NCBI GenBank assembly: GCA_910583755.1 | Contig: CAJTZO010000002.1 | Coordinates: 61,175-125,174 of the forward strand | Direction: 5' to 3' | DNA from: an uncultured Clostridia bacterium | Lineage (GTDB): Bacteria > Bacillota > Clostridia > Lachnospirales > Anaerotignaceae | Length of the DNA stretch: 64,000 nt | In this document: piece after piece, positions 25,168 through 33,688 of the stretch | Position numbering within the stretch: the stretch's first letter is position 1 | How the letters are laid out: every line of letters starts with the position of its first letter | Program-made: the position numbers and the translations under genes | The notes under the pieces: model-generated | The model's database searches: none | What the model saw: the letters and a program-made list of their open reading frames with translations, nothing else | Told to the model about the DNA's origin: nothing

Positions 25168-27606
25168 ATGTATGCAAAAGTTATCTTAAGTCTAAAAAAT
25201 AAAGAAGTAGATAAGGTATTTGATTATTTTGTACCACAGGAATATTGCCCGCTTTCTATAGGAGTTCGTGTTATTGTTCCTTTTGGGAGAGCGAACAAAA
25301 GTACAGAAGGATATGTTGTTGCGATAGCAGAACAAACGGAAGTAAAAAAAGTAAAAAATATTATTAAAGTGTTGGATGAGGGAAAACCTGTTTTTACCAA
25401 ACAAAATATTATGCTTGCACAATGGATGAAAACAAAATATTTTTGTACATTAAGTCAATGCCTTCAAATAATGATGCCCGCAGGAATTAAAACAAAGTTT
25501 CAATGGCAAGTTTTTATCAAAAAAGAAACTCAAGATGATATCTTTATTTCTTCTGTAGAAAATAAAGTCCTTGATTTTTTAAAGGAAAAGCAAGGAACTG
25601 CAACCATAGAAGAAATAAAAGAAGAATTGGGAGAAAATGCACAAGATGCAATACAATCTTTAAAAGAAAAAGAAATGATTCTTTTAAAACAAAATATAAA
25701 ACAAAAAAATTATGAAAAAGAAATCCTATTATATGCATTGAGTGAAGATACTGCTGTTGTAAATGAAGTATGGGAAAGTGTAAAAAAAAGGGGCAATATG
25801 TTAGCACAAAAAAAAGTAATGGAATATTTATTAGATGGAAAACAGGTGACAGCAAGTGAATTAAAACAAAAATTACTTTTAACGGATTCTCCCATCAAGA
25901 CATTATTAAAAAAAGGTGCTTTGAAGCAAATCAAAAAAATAGAAAAAAGACAAGTTATTCAAAAAATGGTATTGCATACAGAGCCATTTTTACCAACAGA
26001 AGAACAAAAAAAGGTCTTAGATGAATTGAGTCATTTGCTAGAAAAAAAAGAAAAAAAACCAGTGTTATTACATGGCATTACAGGTAGTGGAAAAACAGAA
26101 ATTTATATGCAGGTGATAGAAAAGGTATTACAAAAAGGACAACAAGCGATTGTATTAGTGCCAGAAATCTCGTTGACCCCTCAAATGGTAGAACGGTTTT
26201 TATCTCGTTTTGGAGAAAAGGTTTCTGTAACGCATAGTAGACTAAATTATGGAGAAAGATACGACCAGTGGAAAAAGGCAAAAGAAAAAGAAATTTCGAT
26301 TATGATTGGTCCCCGTTCTGCTTTGTTTATGCCTTTTGAAAATTTAGGTGTGATTATTATAGATGAAGAACAAGAAGGAAGTTATCATTCTGATACCACA
26401 CCAAAGTATGATGCAAGAGAAGTAGCACAACAAATAAGTCATATGACAAATTGTTTGCTTTTGTTGGGAAGTGCTACCCCAGATTTAGTGACCTATCATA
26501 AGGCAATGACAGGACAATATCACCTTTTGACCTTACAAAAAAGAACAAAAGGAAGTCATTTACCACATGTTTCTATTATTGATATGCGTAGAGAATTAGA
26601 GGAAGGAAATCGTTCTGTGTTTAGCCGGCAGCTTTTAGAAGCAATGCAGCAAAATATAGAGCAAAAAAGACAGACCATTTTATTTTTGAATCGGAGAGGT
26701 TATGCCACCTTTGTATCTTGTAGACAATGTGGTTTTGTTGTAAAATGTGACCAGTGTGATGTTGCCTATACTTATCATGATGCAGAGCAGGAACTTGTAT
26801 GCCATTATTGTGGAAAAAGGATAAAAAATCCTGTTGTTTGTCCAGTGTGTGGTTCAAAATATATTAAATATTTTGGTACAGGAACACAAAAAATAGAACA
26901 AGAAGTAAAAAAGATATTTCCACAGGCAAATGTGTTACGTATGGATTTAGATACCACAACTTCTAAAAACAGCCATCAAAAAATTTTAGAACAGTTTGGA
27001 AAAGGAAAAGCAGATATTCTAATTGGTACACAAATGATTGCAAAAGGACATGATTTTCCAAATGTCACAGTAGTTGGTATTTTAGCAGCAGATTTATCCC
27101 TTCATATGGCAAGCTACAGAGCAAGTGAAATTAGTTTTCAATTAATGACGCAGGTAGCAGGTAGGGCAGGACGGGACGAGTTACCGGGTGAGGTGTTTAT
27201 ACAAACGTATTCGCCAGAACATTATAGCATTATGATGGCTGCAAAACAAGATTATAAAGCATTTTATGAACAAGAAATGCAGATTCGCCAACTGATGCAG
27301 TATCCACCTTTTGCTCATATTTTTACCATTGTGTTTTCTGGAAAAAATGAAAAAGAAGTGATAGAAAGCGCTAGGTATTTAGCAAATATTATGTTATATT
27401 ATAATCGTAAAAAACAATTTGAAATTTTGGGACCTACTCCAGCGGCACTTTCTAAGCTTCGTCAGGAATATCGTTGGCGTATTTTGGTAAAATGTCAGGA
27501 GGAAGAACGATTACAAAAGTTTGTACTATATTGTTGTGAAAAATGGTATGAAAAAAAATGGAATGTTTTGTTAAATTTGACAATGAATCCAGTTAATGTT
27601 GTATAA
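25168..27606 (+). CDS. priA: Primosomal replication restart helicase PriA
   Basis: PriA binds abandoned forks and reloads the replicative helicase. The 812-residue protein has the N-terminal DNA-binding domain (YAKVILSLKNKEVDKVFDY), Walker A GITGSGKTE near residue 303, the helicase box reading DEEQ in place of the usual DEEH, paired zinc knuckles (CRQCG, CDQCD, CHYCG, CPVCG, about 520-570), and GRAGRDE in the last helicase motif. AAGGAGG lies nine bases before the ATG. Confidence 0.96.
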   Translation: MYAKVILSLKNKEVDKVFDYFVPQEYCPLSIGVRVIVPFGRANKSTEGYVVAIAEQTEVKKVKNIIKVLDEGKPVFTKQNIMLAQWMKTKYFCTLSQCLQIMMPAGIKTKFQWQVFIKKETQDDIFISSVENKVLDFLKEKQGTATIEEIKEELGENAQDAIQSLKEKEMILLKQNIKQKNYEKEILLYALSEDTAVVNEVWESVKKRGNMLAQKKVMEYLLDGKQVTASELKQKLLLTDSPIKTLLKKGALKQIKKIEKRQVIQKMVLHTEPFLPTEEQKKVLDELSHLLEKKEKKPVLLHGITGSGKTEIYMQVIEKVLQKGQQAIVLVPEISLTPQMVERFLSRFGEKVSVTHSRLNYGERYDQWKKAKEKEISIMIGPRSALFMPFENLGVIIIDEEQEGSYHSDTTPKYDAREVAQQISHMTNCLLLLGSATPDLVTYHKAMTGQYHLLTLQKRTKGSHLPHVSIIDMRRELEEGNRSVFSRQLLEAMQQNIEQKRQTILFLNRRGYATFVSCRQCGFVVKCDQCDVAYTYHDAEQELVCHYCGKRIKNPVVCPVCGSKYIKYFGTGTQKIEQEVKKIFPQANVLRMDLDTTTSKNSHQKILEQFGKGKADILIGTQMIAKGHDFPNVTVVGILAADLSLHMASYRASEISFQLMTQVAGRAGRDELPGEVFIQTYSPEHYSIMMAAKQDYKAFYEQEMQIRQLMQYPPFAHIFTIVFSGKNEKEVIESARYLANIMLYYNRKKQFEILGPTPAALSKLRQEYRWRILVKCQEEERLQKFVLYCCEKWYEKKWNVLLNLTMNPVNVV

Positions 27607-27619
27607 TAGAGCAAGAAAC

Positions 27620-27824
27620 CAGTCTGTCAATAAAGTCTTTTTTTGTGGGTTTCACCCACACCCACCAACTTTTTTAAAAAAAATTTGGACAAAAAATTTT
27701 CATGGAAAAATGGAAAAACTAGTGTTTTTCCTTATAAAATCAATTTTTTTAGCGAAACACTAGTTTCGTATTAAAGTTTTTTGAGGAGTTTGTGGGCTAG
27801 CCCTCAAGATTTTTTGACAAGCTG
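27620..27824 (+). repeat. Dispersed CAG...CTG structured element (copy 6)
   Basis: 205 bp, CAGTCTGTCAATAAAG to TTTTTTGACAAGCTG. The central stem reads ACTAGTGTTT (27718-27727) with AAACACTAGT (27755-27764), a compensatory change against ACTAGCGTTT/AAACGCTAGT elsewhere. It fills the priA-def gap. Confidence 0.9.
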
Positions 27825-27894
27825 AAATTGTTTTTTATAAAAACATTTTAAAGTTTTATGATAAAAAGATTAAAATTGGAAGGGAGAAAAAACA

Positions 27895-28365
27895 ATGGCA
27901 ATCCGAAAAATTCGTTTAGAAGGTGACGAAATATTAAGGAAAAAATGTAAAGAAGTAAAAGAAATTACACCCAAAATTATGACTTTACTAGATGACATGG
28001 CAGAAACGATGTATCAAGCAAATGGTGTTGGTTTAGCAGCACCACAAATTGGCATTTTAAAAAGAATTGTTGTCATTGATGTTGGAGATGGTTTAATAGA
28101 ACTGATTAACCCTGTAATTGTGGAAAGTAAAGGAGAAGTTGTGGGAGATGAGGGTTGTTTAAGTTTGCCTGGAAGAAGTGCCCACGTAAAACGTCCGGAA
28201 TATGTCAAAGTGGAAGCATTAAATAGAGAGGGAGAAAAAATTGTAGTAGAAGGAACAGAATTATTAGCAGTAGCACTTTGCCATGAGACAGACCATTTAG
28301 AAGGAGTCCTTTATACAGATAAAGCAATTCCTGATACAGAAACCATATGGGAGGACGAAGAATGA
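27895..28365 (+). CDS. def: Peptide deformylase
   Basis: Removes the N-formyl group from new proteins. The 156-residue protein has the three family motifs GVGLAAPQIG, EGCLSLPG (metal Cys) and HETDHLEG (two metal His and catalytic Glu). Its stop overlaps the fmt start, pairing the enzymes that add and remove formyl-methionine. Confidence 0.96.
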   Translation: MAIRKIRLEGDEILRKKCKEVKEITPKIMTLLDDMAETMYQANGVGLAAPQIGILKRIVVIDVGDGLIELINPVIVESKGEVVGDEGCLSLPGRSAHVKRPEYVKVEALNREGEKIVVEGTELLAVALCHETDHLEGVLYTDKAIPDTETIWEDEE

Positions 28366-29285
28366 AAATAATCTTTATGGGTACACCAGAGTTTGCAGTA
28401 CCTTCATTGGAAATACTTTTAAAACATCATGAAGTTGTTGCTGTGGTAACACAGCCAGATAAACCTAAAGGCAGAGGGAAAAAAATGGTGTTTTCTCCTG
28501 TTAAAGAAAAAGCATTACAAGCAGGTATTGAAGTGTTGCAGCCAGAAAAGGTAAGAGCAAAGGAGTTTATAGAAACATTAAAAACATATCATGCAGATTT
28601 GATTGCAGTCACTGCTTTTGGTCAGATATTGCCAGAAGAAATATTAAATATGCCAAAATATGGCTGTATCAATGTACATGGCTCTCTTTTGCCAAAATAT
28701 AGAGGGGCAGCACCATTGCAATGGGCAATTATCAATGGAGAAAAGGAAACTGGTGTCACGACCATGTATATGGCGAAAGGTATGGATACCGGAGATATGC
28801 TTTTAAAGGAAAAAATAGAGGTTTCCTCACAAGATACTTATGGAAGTATTCATGATAAATTGTGTGTCATTGGAGCAGAACTCCTTTTAAAAACAATAGA
28901 AGGTTTAGAAAAAGATACCTTGCAAAGAATACCACAACAGGAACAAGAGGCAACTTATGCACCTATGTTGACAAAAGAAAGTGGTCATATTGATTGGTCT
29001 AAAAAATGCGACGAAATTATTTGTTTGATACATGGTTTAGACCCTGCACCAACCGCATATACTATTTATGAGGAGGAAGTGTTAAAACTATGGCAAGCCG
29101 AAAAAGTGCAGCAGCCTAGCGGAAAAATAGGAGAGATTACAGCGATAACCAAAAAAGGGTTTGTGGTAACTGCTGCTGATGGTAGTATTTTAGTAACAGA
29201 AGTACAGGCAAAAGGCAAAAAAAGAATGGGAGCAGATGCTTATTTAAGAGGACATCAGATAAAAATAGGAACGATTTTACAATAA
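28362..29285 (+). CDS. fmt: Methionyl-tRNA formyltransferase
   Basis: Transfers formyl from 10-formyl-THF to initiator Met-tRNA. The 307-residue protein has MGTPEFAVPSLEIL, VHGSLLPKYRGAAPLQWAI (catalytic His and the SLLP motif) and GVTTMYMAKGMDTGDML; the C-terminal OB domain follows from about 205. GGAGGACGAAG at the end of def serves ATG 28362. Confidence 0.96.
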   Translation: MKIIFMGTPEFAVPSLEILLKHHEVVAVVTQPDKPKGRGKKMVFSPVKEKALQAGIEVLQPEKVRAKEFIETLKTYHADLIAVTAFGQILPEEILNMPKYGCINVHGSLLPKYRGAAPLQWAIINGEKETGVTTMYMAKGMDTGDMLLKEKIEVSSQDTYGSIHDKLCVIGAELLLKTIEGLEKDTLQRIPQQEQEATYAPMLTKESGHIDWSKKCDEIICLIHGLDPAPTAYTIYEEEVLKLWQAEKVQQPSGKIGEITAITKKGFVVTAADGSILVTEVQAKGKKRMGADAYLRGHQIKIGTILQ

Positions 29286-29328
29286 ACAAAAAACAAAAAA
29301 CATCGTATTCTTTATAAAATAAAGTATT

Positions 29329-29547
29329 CAGTCCGTCAATAAAGTCTTTTTTTGTGGGTTTCACCCACACCCACCAACTTTTTTAAAAAAAGTTGGACAA
29401 AAAATTTTCGTGGAAAAACTAGCGTTTTTCCTTATAAAATCAATCTTTTTAGCGAAACGCTAGTTTCGCATTAAAGTTCTTTACTTCTTTCTTTCAAGAA
29501 AGAAGTAGGAGCTTGAGGGCTAGCCCTCAAGGTTTTTTGACAAGCTG
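29329..29547 (+). repeat. Dispersed CAG...CTG structured element, full-length long form (copy 7)
   Basis: 219 bp, the cleanest copy: stems GTGGGTTTCACCCAC, CCAACTTTTTT/AAAAAAGTTGG, GGAAAAACTAGCGTTTTTCC, GCGAAACGCTAGTTTCGC, TTCTTTCTTTCAAGAAAGAA and CTTGAGGGCTAGCCCTCAAG. The right end lies five bases before the first ATG of the next gene. Confidence 0.92.
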
Positions 29548-29552
29548 ATATT

Positions 29553-30272
29553 ATGTTAGGAGGGATTACTATTTTTTGGGGATATAACACATCATATTTA
29601 GGATTATTTTTTATTGTAATGATATTTAGTATGGTAGCACAATTTCGTGTAAACAGTACTTTTCAAAAGTATTCCAGAGTTGCAAACAGTAGAGGTTTTA
29701 CAGGGGCAGAGGTTGCAAGGCAAATGCTAGAATCTGCTGGCATTCGTGATGTTTGTGTAGAAAGAATTGCGGGAAATTTAACAGACCATTATGACCCTAG
29801 CCATAAAATATTGCGATTGTCTGAGGCAGTATATGATAGTCAGTCTGTTGCTGCTTTAGGCGTTGCAGCACATGAAACAGGACATGCCATACAACATGCA
29901 GAAAACTATAGTTTTTTATGGGCAAGAAGCGCAATGGTTCCTTGCACAAATTTAGGGTCCAAACTATCCATTCCTTTGGTCATTATAGGTTTACTAATCA
30001 ATAGTGGTTGGAGTTATTATTTAATGCTGGCAGGCATTGTTTTGTTTTCTTTTACGGTACTGTTTACTTTAGTGACATTACCTGTAGAATTTGATGCATC
30101 TAGAAGGGCATTGCATATGTTGGAAGGACAAAATTATTTATATGATTCTGAGTTAAGTGGGGCAAAAAAAGTTTTGACAGCTGCTGCCATGACTTATGTT
30201 GCAGCCGCCGCAACTGCAATTGTCAACTTATTAAGGTTATTATCCTTGGTATCTAGCCGCAACCGTGATTAA
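29553..30272 (+). CDS. Zinc-dependent membrane metallopeptidase (YugP family, PF04298)
   Basis: A 239-residue protein with an N-terminal membrane helix (about 12-30), the zinc motif AAHETGHAIQHAE near residue 108, two hydrophobic helices (about 145-185) and EFDASRRAL. Substrate unknown. The start is uncertain: ATG 29553 has no ribosome-binding site, since the element ends five bases before it, whereas AGGAGGG at 29558-29564 lies inside the frame six bases before an ATT at 29571. Translation from ATT would give MFWGYNTSYL, in line with related proteins. Confidence 0.85.
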   Translation: MLGGITIFWGYNTSYLGLFFIVMIFSMVAQFRVNSTFQKYSRVANSRGFTGAEVARQMLESAGIRDVCVERIAGNLTDHYDPSHKILRLSEAVYDSQSVAALGVAAHETGHAIQHAENYSFLWARSAMVPCTNLGSKLSIPLVIIGLLINSGWSYYLMLAGIVLFSFTVLFTLVTLPVEFDASRRALHMLEGQNYLYDSELSGAKKVLTAAAMTYVAAAATAIVNLLRLLSLVSSRNRD

Positions 30273-30420
30273 ATGCTTTCTTGGAAGAAACAAAGAATTT
30301 TGATGACGACACAAGGAAATGGAAGGATGTTTTTTGTTGAACAAAAACAAAACACCATTGAAAAAAGGATAGACTTTATGTTGCAGCAACCAAAGCCTCA
30401 AGGCTTTCAGATTTTTATTT
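30273..30420 (-). repeat. Degenerate relative of the dispersed element
   Basis: Begins GCTTTCTTGGAAGAAACAAAGAATTTTGATG, like the reversed middle module (hairpin then CAAAGAACTTT), and includes AACAAAACACCATTG, a motif shared with 36008 and 49140, and a small AAAGCCTCAAGGCTTT hairpin. Confidence 0.45.
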
Positions 30421-30423
30421 TTT

Positions 30424-30462
30424 AAGGAAAGATGCAAAAGTGTCTTTCCTTTCGTATTTTTT
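30424..30462 (+). terminator. Terminator after the YugP-family gene
   Basis: Perfect stem AAGGAAAGA / TCTTTCCTT followed by TCGTATTTTTT. Confidence 0.75.
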
Positions 30463-30480
30463 AAGAAATGCTAAAAATAG

Positions 30481-30509
30481 TTGCGACAATAAAGCGTATC
30501 ATGTAAAAT
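30481..30509 (+). promoter_or_regulatory. SigA-type promoter for rsmB operon
   Basis: TTGCGA at 30481-30486, 17-base spacer, TAAAAT at 30504-30509. Confidence 0.45.
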
Positions 30510-30546
30510 ATAGTAAGTGTTTAAATTGTAAAGTAGGAGAAAAACA

Positions 30547-31884
30547 ATGACAATACAAATCAATCCAAGAGAAATTGCAGTACAAGCATTAATAGAGATA
30601 GAACAGAAATATAATACAGCGGTACTGCGCAAACTGCTCCGGCAAAATGGTGCTATGTTCCCAAGAGATAGGGCATTTGTTACAGAAATGGTAAATGGTT
30701 CCCTACGAAATTTGTATTATATTGATTTTGTGATTAATGCAGTTTCTAATACCAAAACACAAAAAATGAAACCTTATCTATTGGCAGTATTAAGAATAGC
30801 AGTTTATCAAATTTATTTTATGAAGGTGCCAGAAAATGCTGTTTGTGATGAAGCAGTAAAATTGGTAAAAAAAAGAGGATTCAGTAGCCTGTCTGGTTTT
30901 GTAAATGCTGTTTTAAGAAACATAATAAGGCAAAAAGATAAGATACTATTACCAGATGAAAAACAATGTCCTATCCAATTCCTTTCTTTAAAATATTCTC
31001 ATCCAGAATGGCTTTTAAAAATGTGGCTGCATCAGTATGATTATGATTTTGTAAAAGAACTTTGTAGACAAAATAATATGCCGCCAGATGTTACCATTGT
31101 TGTTAATTCATTGTGTACAACAACAGAAGAATTAAAAAGGGAATTGGAAAAAGAAGGCGTTTCTGTAAAAGAAGGAATTTATCAGAATGTATTGCATTTA
31201 TCGAAAACAGCGGATATTGCAAAGTTAAAAGCATTTCAACAGGGAAAATTTCATGTACAGGATGAAAGTTCTATAACAGCAGTAGAAGCACTTGCACCAC
31301 AGCCACAAGAAAAAATATTAGATATGTGTGCTGCACCCGGTGGAAAAAGTTTTTTGATGGCAGAAAAAATGCAAAATAAGGGTTCCATTTATTCTTGTGA
31401 TATTCATGAGCATAAACTAGAATTATTACAAGAAGGTGCGGAACGGTTAGGACTGTCTATTATTCAAACAAAAAAACAAGATGGAAGAATCTTTCAAGAG
31501 GAACAACAAGAATCATTTGATAGGGTTTTAGTAGATGCACCTTGTTCTGGTTTAGGGTTGATACGAAAAAAACCAGATATTCGGCTGAAAAAAGATGGGA
31601 ATACAATTGATGCTTTACTATTAATACAAAAGGAAATATTGACCCAAGCAGCAAAGTATGTCAAACAAAATGGGATTCTTGTATACAGCACTTGTACTTT
31701 ATGTAAAAAAGAAAATGAAAAAAATGTAGAATGGTTTTTACAAGAACATAAAAATTTTGAACTGGAATTACCATTACTGCCTCAAACATTAATGACAGAA
31801 ACACAACAAAAAACAATTACTTTATATCCACATATACATCATACAGATGGGTTTTTTATAGCACGTTTTCGACGAAAGGAGTAA
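30547..31884 (+). CDS. rsmB: 16S rRNA (cytosine967-C5)-methyltransferase RsmB
   Basis: The 445-residue protein has an N-terminal NusB-like RNA-binding domain (residues 5-130) and a SAM methyltransferase domain with CAAPGGKSFLMA, VDAPCSGLGLIRKKPDI and the catalytic YSTCTLC. It modifies C967 of 16S rRNA. Followed after four bases by rlmN. Confidence 0.95.
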   Translation: MTIQINPREIAVQALIEIEQKYNTAVLRKLLRQNGAMFPRDRAFVTEMVNGSLRNLYYIDFVINAVSNTKTQKMKPYLLAVLRIAVYQIYFMKVPENAVCDEAVKLVKKRGFSSLSGFVNAVLRNIIRQKDKILLPDEKQCPIQFLSLKYSHPEWLLKMWLHQYDYDFVKELCRQNNMPPDVTIVVNSLCTTTEELKRELEKEGVSVKEGIYQNVLHLSKTADIAKLKAFQQGKFHVQDESSITAVEALAPQPQEKILDMCAAPGGKSFLMAEKMQNKGSIYSCDIHEHKLELLQEGAERLGLSIIQTKKQDGRIFQEEQQESFDRVLVDAPCSGLGLIRKKPDIRLKKDGNTIDALLLIQKEILTQAAKYVKQNGILVYSTCTLCKKENEKNVEWFLQEHKNFELELPLLPQTLMTETQQKTITLYPHIHHTDGFFIARFRRKE

Positions 31885-31888
31885 CAAG

Positions 31889-32911
31889 ATGCTTTCTATG
31901 ACATTACAGGAATGGGAAGAAACACTAAAACAGTGGGGAGAGCCAAAATTTAGAGCAAAACAAATCTTTGATTGGCTACATAAAAAACAAATTACAGAAA
32001 TTGATGATATGACAAATATTTCAAAAGGATTAAGGGAAAAATTAAAGCAAAATGGAAAAATTTCTTATACAAGGCAAGTAAAAAAATTGGTTTCTCAAAT
32101 AGATGGCACCATAAAATATTTATTTGAAATAGAAAATGGTTTAGTCATAGAAAGTGTTTTTATGCACTATCATTATGGGAATACAGCTTGTATTTCTACA
32201 CAAGCAGGGTGTCGTATGGGATGCAGTTTTTGTGCTTCTACCTTAGATGGAGTGGAAAGAAATTTAACCGCAGGAGAAATGCTTTCCCAAATTTATGAGA
32301 TGCAAAAAGATACAGGAGAACGTATTTCCAGTGTTGTGTTAATGGGAAGTGGGGAACCATTAGATAATTATGAAAATGTATTACGGTTTCTTCATTTAGC
32401 AAATGACAAAAATGGACTTCATTTAGGGCAAAGGCATATTACACTTTCTACTTGTGGTTTAGTAGAAAAGATGTATGATTTATTAGAAGAAGATTTACAA
32501 ATCACGTTGGCTGTGTCACTCCATGCACCAAATGATAGGATTCGTCAGAAAATTATGCCGATTGCAAAAAAATATAGTATGCAAGAAATATTAAAGGTGT
32601 GTAAAGAATATAGTGATAAAACAAAGAGACGTGTAACATTTGAATATGCCCTGATAAAAGGGATAAATGACAGTGACGATTGTGCAGAAGAACTTGCTTC
32701 TAAACTACACAACATGCTTTGCCATGTGAATTTGATACCTATCAATGATGTAAAAGAAAGGAATTATTGTAAAAGTAGTGAAGAAAGAGTGAAAAAGTTT
32801 ACATACATTATGGAGCAAAAAGGAATTGAAACAACAATAAGGCGAAAATTAGGAAGCGATATTGATGCTGCTTGCGGGCAGCTTCGGAAAAGTTATCAGT
32901 TACATTCCTAA
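31889..32911 (+). CDS. rlmN: 23S rRNA / tRNA adenine-C2 methyltransferase RlmN
   Basis: A radical-SAM enzyme that methylates A2503 of 23S rRNA and A37 of some tRNAs. The 340-residue protein has the 4Fe-4S motif CRMGCSFC (about 107-114), LMGSGEPLDN and the catalytic Cys region near the C-terminus (AACGQL). AAAGGAG precedes the ATG. Part of the rsmB-rlmN-prpC-prkC order usual in Firmicutes. Confidence 0.96.
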   Translation: MLSMTLQEWEETLKQWGEPKFRAKQIFDWLHKKQITEIDDMTNISKGLREKLKQNGKISYTRQVKKLVSQIDGTIKYLFEIENGLVIESVFMHYHYGNTACISTQAGCRMGCSFCASTLDGVERNLTAGEMLSQIYEMQKDTGERISSVVLMGSGEPLDNYENVLRFLHLANDKNGLHLGQRHITLSTCGLVEKMYDLLEEDLQITLAVSLHAPNDRIRQKIMPIAKKYSMQEILKVCKEYSDKTKRRVTFEYALIKGINDSDDCAEELASKLHNMLCHVNLIPINDVKERNYCKSSEERVKKFTYIMEQKGIETTIRRKLGSDIDAACGQLRKSYQLHS

Positions 32912-32966
32912 TTAAGGAAGTTACAGAAAAATTAGCAACTGAAAAAGTTTTGGGAGGTGTTATATT

Positions 32967-33674
32967 ATGAAGGCGATTGGTAATAGTGTAATTGGCATGA
33001 AAAGAAAAAATAATGAAGATGCGATTTATGTCAATGAACAAAAAAATTTATATTTAGTGGCAGATGGTATGGGAGGCTGTAATGCTGGAGAAGTTGCAAG
33101 TAGTACCGCCATTTCTATTTTTGTAGAAGCAATGGAAAAGACTGAAAATGAAGAAATTTTGGATAGAATGATGTTTGCAACACGTGCCTGCAATCAAATT
33201 GTATATCAAAAAGCAAAAAAACATATAGAGTATACAGATATGGGAACAACATTGGTTGCTGCCCATCTTGAAAAGGAAAAAGCATTTATTATTTATGTGG
33301 GTGATAGTAGAGCTTATCGCTTTCGGGATAATGATTTGTGCCAAATCACAACAGACCATTCTTATGTTATGGAATTAGTAAAAATTGGAAGTATTACAAA
33401 AGAGGAAGCAGAGGTTCACCCCAAAAAAAATATTATTACAAGGGCGATTGGTGTACGTGAAGATGTAGAGCCTGATATAGTCATAGCAGATATTAAAGAA
33501 GGAGACAAAATCCTACTCTGTACAGACGGTTTGAGTAATATGGTATCAAGAAATGAAATGGAAAAAATATTAATAGAAGAATGTTCTACAGAAGAAAAAG
33601 TGAAAAAATTAGTCCTGCTAGCCAATGAAAAGGGTGGCTTAGATAATATTTCATTAATATTAATTGAAATATAA
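32967..33674 (+). CDS. prpC: PP2C-type Ser/Thr protein phosphatase (PrpC/Stp)
   Basis: A 235-residue metal-dependent phosphatase that reverses PrkC phosphorylation. Motifs in order: RKNNEDA, LVADGMGGCNAGEVAS, GTTLVAAH, VGDSRAYRFRD, TDHSYV, RAIG, CTDGLSNMV and GGLDNISLI. GGGAGGTG precedes the ATG, and the kinase gene follows after 14 bases. Confidence 0.95.
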   Translation: MKAIGNSVIGMKRKNNEDAIYVNEQKNLYLVADGMGGCNAGEVASSTAISIFVEAMEKTENEEILDRMMFATRACNQIVYQKAKKHIEYTDMGTTLVAAHLEKEKAFIIYVGDSRAYRFRDNDLCQITTDHSYVMELVKIGSITKEEAEVHPKKNIITRAIGVREDVEPDIVIADIKEGDKILLCTDGLSNMVSRNEMEKILIEECSTEEKVKKLVLLANEKGGLDNISLILIEI

Positions 33675-33688
33675 AGAGGTGAAGAATC

